DNA of 34,508 nt, taken from assembly GCA_947593585.1 (NCBI GenBank), contig CANQDP010000012.1, positions 1 through 34,508 of the forward strand, written 5' to 3'. The notes below the pieces were generated by a model. The model did no database searches and was not told where the DNA came from. It saw nothing but the letters and a program-made list of their open reading frames with translations. The first letter of the stretch is position 1. Each line of letters opens with the position of its first letter. This document shows, one piece after another, positions 16,590-24,867 of the stretch. Made by a program: the position numbers and the translations under genes. Source of the stretch: an uncultured Clostridia bacterium (GTDB taxonomy: Bacteria; Bacillota; Clostridia; Christensenellales; UBA1242).

Positions 16590-18836
16590 ATGGGAAAAAA
16601 GAAAGTTGCTAGATGGAAAAAAATATTGATTGTTTTATGCCTTTTTTGTGGGGTAATTTTTATTTCATTTGGACTGGTTTCTGCCTATTTTTACAATAAA
16701 TATGACCTAGACATTAACAAATTGACAAGTTTGAATAATGGCATTAAGGTTTATTCCGCATCTATGACTGAAACCACACTTTATAACACAAACCGCTCTA
16801 TTGTTGACATAGATAACCTTCCTAATTATGTGATTAAGGCGTTTGTGGACACTGAGGATAAAAGATTTTTTAAGCATAAAGGATATGACATAAAACGAAT
16901 TGCTAAGGCTTTTATGGTTAATTTGGCCATGAAATCGAAATCTCAAGGGGCGTCAACGATCAGTCAGCAACTAGTTAAAAATGCTCTGCTCACCAATGAA
17001 AAAACATTAAATAGAAAAATTAAAGAGATTGTGTTATCAATTAAAATGGAGAAAAAGTTTTCAAAAAAGGAAATTTTGGAAATGTATTTAAACACAATAT
17101 ATTTTGGAGCAAACGCCTATGGAATTGAGAACGCAAGCCAGGCTTATTTTAACAAAAGCGCAAAGGATTTAACGCTCAACGAGGTTTGTTGTTTAGCTGG
17201 CATTATCAAATCTCCTTCTTACTACTCTCCCACTAAAAGCATGGACAACGCTGTGAAAAGAAGGAATGTGGTGGCAAAGGCGCTTCTATCATCAAAAGAC
17301 ATTTCTAATGAAGAATATAACGAAATAATCAATTCACCCATAAAACTTTCTGCCACTAACTTTGAGCACAGTTATGAAAAGGAGGCAATTTACGAAGCGT
17401 GCCAACTATTAAACATAACAGAAAGAGAGTTAATCAATAAGAAATACGAACTAGTAACTTTTAAAAATGATGAAACGCAAAATATGGTTATTGTTGCCAA
17501 CAATGACACTATTGGGTCTAGTGAAAAACAACAAAATTATGACTTGGACGGGCTATCAATCGTTTTAAACAACGATGGCAAGGTGGAGGCGTTTTACGCA
17601 AACAGCATGTATAATTTGCACAATTTAGTTAGACAGCCCGCATCAACATTAAAACCACTTGTTGTGTATTTGCCATGCATAATAGACAACATATTGACAC
17701 CGTCAACAAAAATTTTGGATGAGCCTATTGACTTCAACGGATATTCACCAAAGAATGCTGACAATAAATTTTATGGTTACATAAGTGCGAGAGATGCGCT
17801 AAAAAACTCTTTGAATGTTCCAGCGGTTAAGCTTTTAGACTGCGTTGGATTGAAAAAGGCCGGCGAGATTTTGTGCCAACTTGGAATTAATTTGGACAAG
17901 GCGGATTATAATTTAAGCACTGCCTTGGGTTCACTAAAAAAAGGAATTAAGCTTACTGACCTTGTATCCGCCTACTCTACCATCGCAAATTTAGGGCAAT
18001 ATAATGGTTTTAATTTTGTGGATAAAATCCTTGACGAAAATGGCAAAGTGATATATCAATATCAGCCATATTCTCAAACGGTTTTAAGCAAAGAAGATTG
18101 TTTCCTTTTAACAGACATGTTAAAAGATTGCACAAATTCAGGCACTGCTAAGCGTTTGGCAGAATTGAATTTGCCGATTGCCAGCAAAACGGGCACAGCA
18201 TTTAATGGCACGGACAACACAGACATTTATAACATTGCTTACACGCCAAACCACACTGTTCTAACTTGGATTGGCAGCATTAAAACCAACAAACTGCCTA
18301 GTGAATTAAAGAGTTCAAATGAGCCGACTCAAATCAATAAAGATATATTAAAATCTTTATATCAAGGGAAAGCGGTTGCCGATTTTATTAAGCCGGAAGG
18401 TGTTGAAAAAATGCCTTTTGACGCGATAGAATATGATGAAAATAATATCATTGTGCAGCCCTCCTCTGCCCTTGAAAGATTTAAAAAGTATGATTATTTC
18501 AAATTGAGCAATCCGCCAAAAGAAAATTTTAATGTGGGAAGCAATTTTTGCGTGGAATTAGATAAATATGGTGCTAAAATAAGTTTTAACGCGGTTAAAT
18601 CAAAAGCGTATGAAGTGATTAAGGAAGTGAATTCAAATCGCACTTTATTTGAAAAAATCAGTGAAAAATCGGGAAAAATAGAACTCGTTGATAACGATGT
18701 GTTTAGTTTTGAAGAAGTGAAATATACGCTCAAAACTGACGGCGAAGAAAAGTCATTTACCTTACGCCCAAAGGATTTCTTGGTTAATTTATTGAATAAT
18801 GAAATCATTTTAGGGAAAAAGAAATGGTATGTTTAA
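16590..18836 (+). CDS. Class A penicillin-binding protein (glycosyltransferase and transpeptidase)
   Basis: 748 residues; polymerises and cross-links peptidoglycan outside the membrane. Residues 11-33 are the membrane anchor after a basic start. The GT51 domain (about 60-235) has catalytic Glu89 in DTEDKRFFKHKG, QGASTISQQLVKN and the KKEILEMYLN block with Glu164. The transpeptidase domain has SxxK at Ser352-Lys355 (RQPASTLKP), SLN at 407-409 and KTGT at 533-536. A C-terminal strand-rich domain (about 640-748) may be a fibronectin-like appendage. I start at ATG 16590; a TTG 18 bases earlier is in frame but has no ribosome site. Upstream is AATAGG, a weak Shine-Dalgarno. Its stop directly abuts the stop of glmS on the other strand. 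Confidence 0.94.
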   Translation: MGKKKVARWKKILIVLCLFCGVIFISFGLVSAYFYNKYDLDINKLTSLNNGIKVYSASMTETTLYNTNRSIVDIDNLPNYVIKAFVDTEDKRFFKHKGYDIKRIAKAFMVNLAMKSKSQGASTISQQLVKNALLTNEKTLNRKIKEIVLSIKMEKKFSKKEILEMYLNTIYFGANAYGIENASQAYFNKSAKDLTLNEVCCLAGIIKSPSYYSPTKSMDNAVKRRNVVAKALLSSKDISNEEYNEIINSPIKLSATNFEHSYEKEAIYEACQLLNITERELINKKYELVTFKNDETQNMVIVANNDTIGSSEKQQNYDLDGLSIVLNNDGKVEAFYANSMYNLHNLVRQPASTLKPLVVYLPCIIDNILTPSTKILDEPIDFNGYSPKNADNKFYGYISARDALKNSLNVPAVKLLDCVGLKKAGEILCQLGINLDKADYNLSTALGSLKKGIKLTDLVSAYSTIANLGQYNGFNFVDKILDENGKVIYQYQPYSQTVLSKEDCFLLTDMLKDCTNSGTAKRLAELNLPIASKTGTAFNGTDNTDIYNIAYTPNHTVLTWIGSIKTNKLPSELKSSNEPTQINKDILKSLYQGKAVADFIKPEGVEKMPFDAIEYDENNIIVQPSSALERFKKYDYFKLSNPPKENFNVGSNFCVELDKYGAKISFNAVKSKAYEVIKEVNSNRTLFEKISEKSGKIELVDNDVFSFEEVKYTLKTDGEEKSFTLRPKDFLVNLLNNEIILGKKKWYV

Positions 18837-20516
18837 TCATTCAACGGTTACGCTCTTTGCCAAATTTCTTGGCATATCCGGGTTTAAACCCTTTTCAATG
18901 GCAATTTCATAACTTAAAAGTTGAAATGGAATAATATTAAAGATTGGTTTAAACAAAAAGCCTTCATTCACATTTATATAGTTTTCAAATTCGACCACCT
19001 CGCCTCCCCTAGAGCAAATTTCATTAATCACAGTTTTTAATTTGTTTGAATTAGCATCTGTGTTTAGCGTGATGACAAGGCTATTTTCATTTATTAGTGA
19101 AAGCGTACCATGCTTTAATTCGCCGGAATACATTGGCAAAGTGTAAACATAGTCAATTTCTCTGATTTTCAGGCTGGCTTCTAAAAGAGTGATATAGTCC
19201 ACATCTCTGCCAACTAAAATCATGTTTTGATAATCTTTGAGTTGTTTTGCAAGCGATTGCATATTTATTGATGAAATAAACACTTCAAGGTCTTGCGTTA
19301 GTTTGTTTATATCCAAAGAAGACAACTGATTTTTAAGAGCCAATGCAATATAAGCAAATGTGAAAATTTGGCAACAATATGTTTTTGTGCTTGCCACTGC
19401 TATCTCTTTGCCTGCTTTTGTTAGTATGATATAGTCAGCAAAGTGAGTTAGCGAACTCCTTGCTTCGTTTGTTATCAACAAAATCTTTCCGCCAAACGCC
19501 TTTATGTTTTCCGCCACCTTAATGCAATCTGCCGTTTCACCGCTTTGGCTCACGATAATGTGAAGGTGCGATTTCTTGATTTTTTGCCTTACTTTATAAT
19601 TAGATGCTAATGCCGTGGACATTTCAAATTTTTGCTCTTTCAAGAGCTCCATTCCAATTAAGCACGAGTGATAGGCTGTGCCACACGCAAGCATTGTGAT
19701 TTTCTTGCGCTTTTTGAAAATCTTTAAAATATTTTTTTGCTCAGATAGATTATTATAGGTGTTTAAAATCGCCTTTGGAGTTTCAAAAATTTCCTTTTTC
19801 ATGAAATGTTTAAATCCATTTAGGCTTAATGTGGCTGTGTCATTTTCATAATTCTTAAATTCAAGTTTAAAATCATTCAAGTTGTGAATTACGCCATGTT
19901 CAATTTTTAATGCGTCAAAATCTTTGAAAGAATAAATCTCTCCAGATTTTAAACTAGCGCTGTCGCTCGATATATAAATGCCGTCAGCACATTTAAGGAT
20001 GTTTAGCGGGCTAAATCTCTTCACGGCATAAATCACCCCACTCTTGTGCCCAATAATTAATGAAAAACTGCCTTTTAAAAGATTAAAGAGCGAAAGCACG
20101 CGTTTGTCAATTTCGCCGTCCATATCTGCCAATAGGTTTGCAATCACCTCGGTGTCTGTTTGAGAATAAAATGTGATATTTTTCTTTTGCAATTCATTTT
20201 TTAATTCTTCTGCATTATTGATTATCCCATTATGTACCACAACAAACTCATTGTTATAAGAAATATGCGGATGAGCGTTCTCTAGGCTAACCACTCCATT
20301 TGTTGCCCAGCGGGTGTGCCCAAAGGCAAGAGATGGAGATGTGCGTGGGCGTTTTAAGTTTGATAGAGTGCCCACCGCTTTTTCAATTTTAAAACCGCGT
20401 TTTGTGTAGTAGGCAATTCCGCAAGAATCATACCCCCTATATTGCAACAAATTTAAACCATTTAAAACTTCTTCATAGGCGTTTAATTTGCCTATATAAC
20501 TATATATGCCACACAT
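18837..20516 (-). CDS. glmS: Glutamine-fructose-6-phosphate aminotransferase (isomerising)
   Basis: 559 residues, about 45 shorter than typical GlmS. It makes glucosamine-6-phosphate for UDP-GlcNAc. Cys2 is the glutaminase nucleophile (MCGIYSYIG). HTRWATNG, NAHPH, HNGIINN and TDTEVIA are the class II glutaminase blocks. The two SIS domains show ACGTAYHS, SQSGETAD, AGKEIAVASTKT and SGELKHGTLSLI. It closes with the conserved LAKSVTVE. The shortening is in loops of the glutaminase and linker. GGGGAG precedes the ATG, which is 3 bases after the murI stop, so there is no room for a glmS ribozyme in front of it. Confidence 0.94.
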   Translation of the reverse strand: MCGIYSYIGKLNAYEEVLNGLNLLQYRGYDSCGIAYYTKRGFKIEKAVGTLSNLKRPRTSPSLAFGHTRWATNGVVSLENAHPHISYNNEFVVVHNGIINNAEELKNELQKKNITFYSQTDTEVIANLLADMDGEIDKRVLSLFNLLKGSFSLIIGHKSGVIYAVKRFSPLNILKCADGIYISSDSASLKSGEIYSFKDFDALKIEHGVIHNLNDFKLEFKNYENDTATLSLNGFKHFMKKEIFETPKAILNTYNNLSEQKNILKIFKKRKKITMLACGTAYHSCLIGMELLKEQKFEMSTALASNYKVRQKIKKSHLHIIVSQSGETADCIKVAENIKAFGGKILLITNEARSSLTHFADYIILTKAGKEIAVASTKTYCCQIFTFAYIALALKNQLSSLDINKLTQDLEVFISSINMQSLAKQLKDYQNMILVGRDVDYITLLEASLKIREIDYVYTLPMYSGELKHGTLSLINENSLVITLNTDANSNKLKTVINEICSRGGEVVEFENYINVNEGFLFKPIFNIIPFQLLSYEIAIEKGLNPDMPRNLAKSVTVE

Positions 20517-20519
20517 AAC

Positions 20520-21185
20520 TTATCTCCCCAACAATTTATAGAACTTTTCTTCATAGGCATAACTTTCTTTTGATTGCAAAAATAAGATGTTTAAAGAAGT
20601 CTGTTCTGGCAGAAAATTAACATTAATGTTTTCGCTATTGTTTATAAGTTTTGTGTTTGGCAAAAACTTTTTGAATATGTCTCTCACAAGCTCAAAATGC
20701 GTGCAAGCAAGGGTCAATTCTTTATATGTTTGCAGGTCATATCGTTTTATATGTTGCTTAATTATTTTTTCTAATTTTGCCCGTTCAAAGATGTGTTTTT
20801 CAATTAGGTGTGCAAGAGTGCTATCCGCAATTATGTCAAAGTCGGATAAATTTTTTTTGGTTAAAGGTGTGGCAAAATAAGTTTGCGAGCGATTAAATGG
20901 CAAGCAAACCACTCCTTCTAGTTCGTCATTATCCACGCATGAAGACGCAGTGTTGCACGCTAAAATTATCAAATCCACTTGATATTTATCCTTTAAGATG
21001 CCCACAATGTTTTTAATTCTCTTTCTTATGAAACGCTTGCTTTTTGCTCCATAAGGCATATTTAGATTGTCCGCAAAATATATGTAATTTCCATAAGAGT
21101 ATTTATCGATTAGCCGTTTTAAAACGCTAACTCCCCCAATTCCACTATCAACGATTGCTATCGTTGGCTTTAATTTTTTCAACAT
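20520..21185 (-). CDS. murI: Glutamate racemase, short form
   Basis: 221 residues versus about 265 in most bacteria. It makes D-glutamate for peptidoglycan. Both catalytic cysteines are present: Cys77 in ACNTAS and Cys161 in ACTHFELV, together with the IVDSGIGG block (11-18) and NMPYGAK. The missing ~45 residues fall mostly between the first cysteine and the ATPLT strand, where a GVV..PG-type segment is usually longer. The ATG has no Shine-Dalgarno; a weak CATAAA lies 7 bases upstream. It forms a two-gene unit with glmS, divergent from rpsT. An aspartate racemase is the nearest alternative but ACTHF fits MurI better. Confidence 0.88.
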   Translation of the reverse strand: MLKKLKPTIAIVDSGIGGVSVLKRLIDKYSYGNYIYFADNLNMPYGAKSKRFIRKRIKNIVGILKDKYQVDLIILACNTASSCVDNDELEGVVCLPFNRSQTYFATPLTKKNLSDFDIIADSTLAHLIEKHIFERAKLEKIIKQHIKRYDLQTYKELTLACTHFELVRDIFKKFLPNTKLINNSENINVNFLPEQTSLNILFLQSKESYAYEEKFYKLLGR

Positions 21186-21224
21186 AATATAGTTTATGAA
21201 ATTGAAAAAATATTGTTAAAGCAC

Positions 21225-21253
21225 TTGCAATTTCAAAAATTATGTGTTAAAAT
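21225..21253 (+). promoter_or_regulatory. rpsT promoter
   Basis: TTGCAA (21225-21230), 17 bases, TAAAAT (21248-21253), about 20 bases before the rpsT ATG. Confidence 0.7.
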
Positions 21254-21274
21254 AGCCGTGATATGGAGGTTTAT

Positions 21275-21535
21275 ATGGCTAATATTAAATCCGCCAAGAA
21301 ACGCATCAATGTTATTGATAGGCAGACAATGGAAAATAAATCTTGCAAATCTAAAATTGCAACATATGTGAAAAAATATAAATTGGCTGTTGACAATAAA
21401 GAAACTGAAAATGCTCAAAGACTTTTGAGCGAAACTTTTTCGCTTATTGATTCCGCTGTTTCAAAGGGCATTTTGCAAAAAGCAACGGCTAATAGAAAAA
21501 AAGCAAGATTGAGCCTATACAAATCTGGCAAATAA
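21275..21535 (+). CDS. rpsT: 30S ribosomal protein S20
   Basis: 86 residues beginning MANIKSAKKR, the normal S20 start; rich in Lys and Arg throughout (NRKKARLSLYKSGK at the end). It binds 16S rRNA early in 30S assembly. I reject an in-frame ATG at 21263, because its bases form part of the TGGAGGT ribosome site that serves ATG 21275. Single-gene unit with its own promoter and terminator. Location next to holA and comEC on the opposite strand is a conserved Firmicutes arrangement. Confidence 0.97.
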   Translation: MANIKSAKKRINVIDRQTMENKSCKSKIATYVKKYKLAVDNKETENAQRLLSETFSLIDSAVSKGILQKATANRKKARLSLYKSGK

Positions 21536-21539
21536 CATT

Positions 21540-21560
21540 AAGGCGGGTTCGCCTTTTTTT
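21540..21560 (+). terminator. rpsT terminator
   Basis: AAGGCG (21540-21545), loop GGTT, CGCCTT (21550-21555) continuing into seven T residues. Directly follows the rpsT stop. Confidence 0.9.
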
Positions 21561-21564
21561 ATTG

Positions 21565-21587
21565 AAAAAACGCCTTAAATTAGGCGC
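21565..21587 (-). terminator. Terminator of the comEC-holA-ygjP side
   Basis: Read on the minus strand: CGCCT (21582-21586), 6-base loop, AGGCG (21571-21575), then six T residues (21565-21570). It begins within 5 bases of the stop of the YgjP-like gene. It converges tail to tail with the rpsT terminator, 4 bases apart. Confidence 0.85.
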
Positions 21588-21590
21588 TTT

Positions 21591-22259
21591 TTATATCACA
21601 TCTATTAGGCTTCGATTATCTTTAAGCCATTTTTCTTGTGTCTTATAATTTGGCAGGACTTCCTCCACTTTCTGCCAAAATTTTGCACTATGGTTTTTAA
21701 CTTTGGTGTGAGTGAGTTCATGCACAACTAAATAGTCCAAAACATCTGGTGGGCACATAATGGATTTATAACTGAAATTTAAGTGATTATTGAATGAGCA
21801 TGAACCCCAGCGAGTGGTGGCACTTGTGATTGTGATGCCGTTATATTTAAAGCCAAACTTTTCACAAAATTTGTCAACTCTTCTTGGAATTTTATATTTG
21901 CAAAGCCTAACTAAATAGTTGCGCAAATAAAGCTCTGGCTCGTTTTGTGGCACATATATTTCACCTTCAACCGCTTTTACCCTTTTTGTGTCGGTTAGAA
22001 TTATGTCAAAAGTCATGCCCAAAATGGTTATTTTTTCTTTACCTTTAAATTTTAAAGGTTTAAAAGTTGAATTCATGGCACTAAGGCGCTTTTTTATTAT
22101 CCAATCAGCCTTCGATTTGATAAAATCATCAATCTCAGTCTGCCTGCATTTTAAAGGTGCACGAACAACTAAATCACCATTTCTATCAATGATTATGGTT
22201 ATGCTTCGCCTTTTTGAATGGACGATTTTTGTGGGAACTAACAACTTTTCATTGCTCAT
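21591..22259 (-). CDS. YgjP-like zinc metallopeptidase (DUF45/M48-like)
   Basis: 222 residues. The C-terminal half has the family signature: TRWGSCS (149-155), then HELTH (180-184) with zinc ligands His180 and His184, catalytic Glu181, third ligand His190 (KNHSAKFW) and a closing YKTQEKWLK. The N-terminal half is the strand-rich domain found in YgjP/WLM-like proteins. No signal peptide is seen, so it is cytosolic. Substrate unknown. I start at ATG 22259, since the in-frame TTG 18 bases upstream lies in the promoter. There is no Shine-Dalgarno; the -10 box ends 6 bases before the ATG. Confidence 0.88.
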   Translation of the reverse strand: MSNEKLLVPTKIVHSKRRSITIIIDRNGDLVVRAPLKCRQTEIDDFIKSKADWIIKKRLSAMNSTFKPLKFKGKEKITILGMTFDIILTDTKRVKAVEGEIYVPQNEPELYLRNYLVRLCKYKIPRRVDKFCEKFGFKYNGITITSATTRWGSCSFNNHLNFSYKSIMCPPDVLDYLVVHELTHTKVKNHSAKFWQKVEEVLPNYKTQEKWLKDNRSLIDVI

Positions 22260-22265
22260 AAGTTT

Positions 22266-22294
22266 ATAATAGAACAAAAATAAAATAAAATCAA
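22266..22294 (-). promoter_or_regulatory. Promoter of the YgjP-like gene, predicted leaderless start
   Basis: On the minus strand TTGATT (22289-22294), 17 bases, TATTAT (22266-22271), AAACTT, then ATG. The gap from -10 to ATG is 6 bases. Confidence 0.6.
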
Positions 22295-22326
22295 TCGTTT
22301 AAAAACAAAATTTCAACTAATTTTTG

Positions 22327-23241
22327 TTAGAAAATCAATTCGTAGAGTGCGTTGTATGGTGAGATTTTGCCAGACTTAATTTTATAGTCTAAATCCACAT
22401 ATTTTTGATATAAATTTATATAGTAATTCACTCCATTTTTTGCTATTGCCTGGCGGGACATTTTTATGGCATACGGCTTGATTGATAAGATTTTGGACAC
22501 TTCTTCGTCATTTTTATTGATTGAAATATACTGCATTCGCTTGAAATATTTGCCCATATAAGAGAAGATTTCACCAAAAGTTTGTGATTTGGACATTGAA
22601 CTTAATATGGTTTGATATTTAGTGTAATTCTTCTCATCTATTGCGCCTGTTAGCATATAAATGACATATTCTGTGGTGTTTGCAACAAGATTTGTTACGA
22701 TGTCCATAGTAATTGTGTCGCCATCGCTAACAAAAGATGACAACTTTCCTAATTCATTCACTATGAAGGACATATTTCCATTTGTGGCGTCAATTAAATA
22801 GTCTAGCGCCTGCTCTGCTATGGCAATTTTTCTTTTGGCTAGATAGTTTAGAGCATATTTTTGAATGTCCACTTTATCTAGTTTTGAGCAATCAACCACT
22901 TCTCCCGCTGTTAATTTATCTGCCCCAACGCAAACCGCCACCACATTTGAATTGGCAAAATCAAATTTGTTTAATAGTTTCACTATTTCGGCGTTTGGAT
23001 TATTTAGCACCACCATTCTATATTCGCCACCTATTGGCAAGGTGGAGAGTTGAGCATTCACTTCACTTGATTTTAATTTTTCAGTGTCTAACTTTACGAA
23101 ATTGAATTCTTCAAAATCATTAACCACGGCGCTCTTTATGTTTGCTATGGCATTTTTTATTAGAAAAATATCCTCGCCTTTAATATTATAAAGGTTTGAG
23201 ATATGTTCTTTTAATGACCTGTTTAATTCAATAAACTTCAT
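22327..23241 (-). CDS. holA: DNA polymerase III delta subunit
   Basis: 304 residues, low conservation as usual for HolA. It is the clamp-loader subunit that opens the beta ring. Recognised by length, the start region (NLYNIKGEDIFLIKNAI), the LSTLPIGGEYRMVVLNN block, the middle NGNMSFIVNELGKLSSF block (residues ~174-190) and the end KSGKISPYNALYELIF, all typical of delta. Gene order comEC-holA with rpsT nearby supports it. There is no Shine-Dalgarno; a perfect TATAAT ends 6 bases before the ATG. The last comEC codons lie 7 bases upstream. Confidence 0.9.
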   Translation of the reverse strand: MKFIELNRSLKEHISNLYNIKGEDIFLIKNAIANIKSAVVNDFEEFNFVKLDTEKLKSSEVNAQLSTLPIGGEYRMVVLNNPNAEIVKLLNKFDFANSNVVAVCVGADKLTAGEVVDCSKLDKVDIQKYALNYLAKRKIAIAEQALDYLIDATNGNMSFIVNELGKLSSFVSDGDTITMDIVTNLVANTTEYVIYMLTGAIDEKNYTKYQTILSSMSKSQTFGEIFSYMGKYFKRMQYISINKNDEEVSKILSIKPYAIKMSRQAIAKNGVNYYINLYQKYVDLDYKIKSGKISPYNALYELIF

Positions 23242-23247
23242 AAATAT

Positions 23248-23277
23248 ATTATACCATAAAAACTATCAAAAAAGCAA
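23248..23277 (-). promoter_or_regulatory. holA promoter embedded in the end of comEC, predicted leaderless start
   Basis: On the minus strand TTGCTT (23272-23277), 18 bases ending in TGG (extended -10), TATAAT (23248-23253), ATATTT, ATG. The -10 hexamer overlaps the comEC stop codon (23249-23251). Confidence 0.65.
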
Positions 23278-24757
23278 CCAATGGCAAACAAATAAGAAAT
23301 CTATATTCTCTTTTGGCTGTGCACATCCGCCCTATCAAGAAAATTATTAAGAAATATATCAGCATTGCAACATAACTAATGTTGATTGTTGGAATGCTAG
23401 CAATAGGCAAGCCTGCAAATATGTTCACAATAAAGTTGATAAAATTAAAAATTGGGTTTATCGGAATTAAGAGATAAGCTATAAACGGAAGAATTAAGGA
23501 AAGCATTGACAAGACGAATGTGATTGAGAACACCACTGTGAAGATTGGAATTATCACAATATTTGCTAGAACAGACACAATGTTTAGGGTTTTAAAGAAA
23601 AATGCCATTATTAGCATGAGGGCGACCATCGCTGAAAGGCTCAGCCCTATGCTCTCAGCAAGCCATTTTGGCATTTTAGTGTGCAAAAGTGCCGTTTTTA
23701 TTGGGCGATGAAGCATGATTATGCCTGCCACACAAGCAAAACTCATTAAGAAACTTACATCAAAAATGCAAAGCGGGTTAAATAAGAAAATCACAATTCC
23801 AGCAAACGAAAGCGCTGATAGGCTATCGTATTGCCGATAGACCAGAGGCGCAATTAACATAATGACAGTCATTATTGACGCTCGCACAACAGACACTGAG
23901 AAATTGCAAATATAGGCATAAAGCAAAAGCAGAGCGGACACCACCGCCACCCTAACCCAACGCTTGATTTTTAATAGGTCTAATAATTTATATAATATGG
24001 CAACAATTATGCCAACATGCAAACCGGAAACTGCCAATAGGTGCGCCACGCCGGACAAGCGATATGCGGAATATTCATTTTCTGGGAGCATTTCTTTATC
24101 GCCAAAAAGCGCAGAATAGGCAATCTCAGCATTTTCGTTAGATAAGCCGTTGTGTAAATTTTCTTTTATGTATGACTTAATCTTTTCAGCAAAAGTTTTA
24201 TCCGTCTTTATATAAGTTAGCGACAAAACATTCGCTGTGGCTGAATATCTTAAATTGTTTGAATATAAATACGCATTTGGAATGTCGCTAATTAAATCTG
24301 CTTTATATAATTTTATTGGAGCAAAACTGACCACACTGCCAATTTCAATGTTTTCAAACAGACCGCTGTTGTCATATAAATAAAGTTGAAGATTTGAGTT
24401 TGCATTTTTGCCGTCAAACTTCACACTATCTAATCTAACAGATGCCATGCCATCTTCATAACTGACACTATAAATTCTGCCTTCAACATTGGTGGGAATG
24501 AAATCTATTGATTTATTGAAGTTGTGATAGGCTAATTGGTTGAGCCCAAACCCAAACACAAATGCAAAAATGGGCAAAAGCAAGTATGCAATTTTCTTTC
24601 TCGTTACTGCCACAAAGATAATTAAGCCAACAAAAACTATGGTTAATAAAACTGTGGCGATAATGTTTTTATGAATGTAAAAAGCAAAAAGACTTCCTAA
24701 AATTAGAAAGACGAAAATCACAACTAACGCGCGGAAATTAAACCATCTTGCTTTCAT
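23249..24757 (-). CDS. comEC: ComEC/Rec2-family DNA uptake channel protein, without beta-lactamase domain
   Basis: 502 residues against about 775 in B. subtilis. Helices near 8-28, 33-51 and 56-75 are followed by an OB-like outer domain (about 88-190), then the competence core with GDKEML (219-224) and HLLAVSGLHVG (239-249) and about eight further helices to the C-terminus. The C-terminal metallo-beta-lactamase nuclease domain is absent: the protein ends after helix-rich sequence (...CLPLVAFLIVFMV). ComEC passes single-stranded DNA across the membrane during transformation. There is no Shine-Dalgarno; TATAAT ends 7 bases before the ATG. First gene of the comEC-holA pair. Confidence 0.92.
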   Translation of the reverse strand: MKARWFNFRALVVIFVFLILGSLFAFYIHKNIIATVLLTIVFVGLIIFVAVTRKKIAYLLLPIFAFVFGFGLNQLAYHNFNKSIDFIPTNVEGRIYSVSYEDGMASVRLDSVKFDGKNANSNLQLYLYDNSGLFENIEIGSVVSFAPIKLYKADLISDIPNAYLYSNNLRYSATANVLSLTYIKTDKTFAEKIKSYIKENLHNGLSNENAEIAYSALFGDKEMLPENEYSAYRLSGVAHLLAVSGLHVGIIVAILYKLLDLLKIKRWVRVAVVSALLLLYAYICNFSVSVVRASIMTVIMLIAPLVYRQYDSLSALSFAGIVIFLFNPLCIFDVSFLMSFACVAGIIMLHRPIKTALLHTKMPKWLAESIGLSLSAMVALMLIMAFFFKTLNIVSVLANIVIIPIFTVVFSITFVLSMLSLILPFIAYLLIPINPIFNFINFIVNIFAGLPIASIPTINISYVAMLIYFLIIFLIGRMCTAKREYRFLICLPLVAFLIVFMV

Positions 24758-24764
24758 TTAGAGA

Positions 24765-24793
24765 ATTATACCAAAATATAATTTCTTTTTCAA
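24765..24793 (-). promoter_or_regulatory. comEC promoter, predicted leaderless start
   Basis: On the minus strand TTGAAA (24788-24793), 17 bases ending TGG (extended -10), TATAAT (24765-24770), TCTCTAA, ATG. The 7-base gap puts the expected start point at the ATG. Confidence 0.75.
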
Positions 24794-24830
24794 TTATTTA
24801 AAAGATTTTTGAAAAATTAAACAAAAACTC

Positions 24831-24859
24831 TTGAAAAATGCTGAGATTTATGCTAATAT
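24831..24859 (+). promoter_or_regulatory. tRNA-Glu promoter
   Basis: TTGAAA (24831-24836), 17 bases, TAATAT (24854-24859), 8 bases before the first base of the tRNA. Confidence 0.7.
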
Positions 24860-24867
24860 ATCAACAT

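Noticed and set aside
21186..21262. glmS ribozyme or other riboswitch upstream of the murI-glmS unit
   Set aside because: The divergent gap is 77 bases, fully used by the rpsT promoter, and contains no extended pairing.
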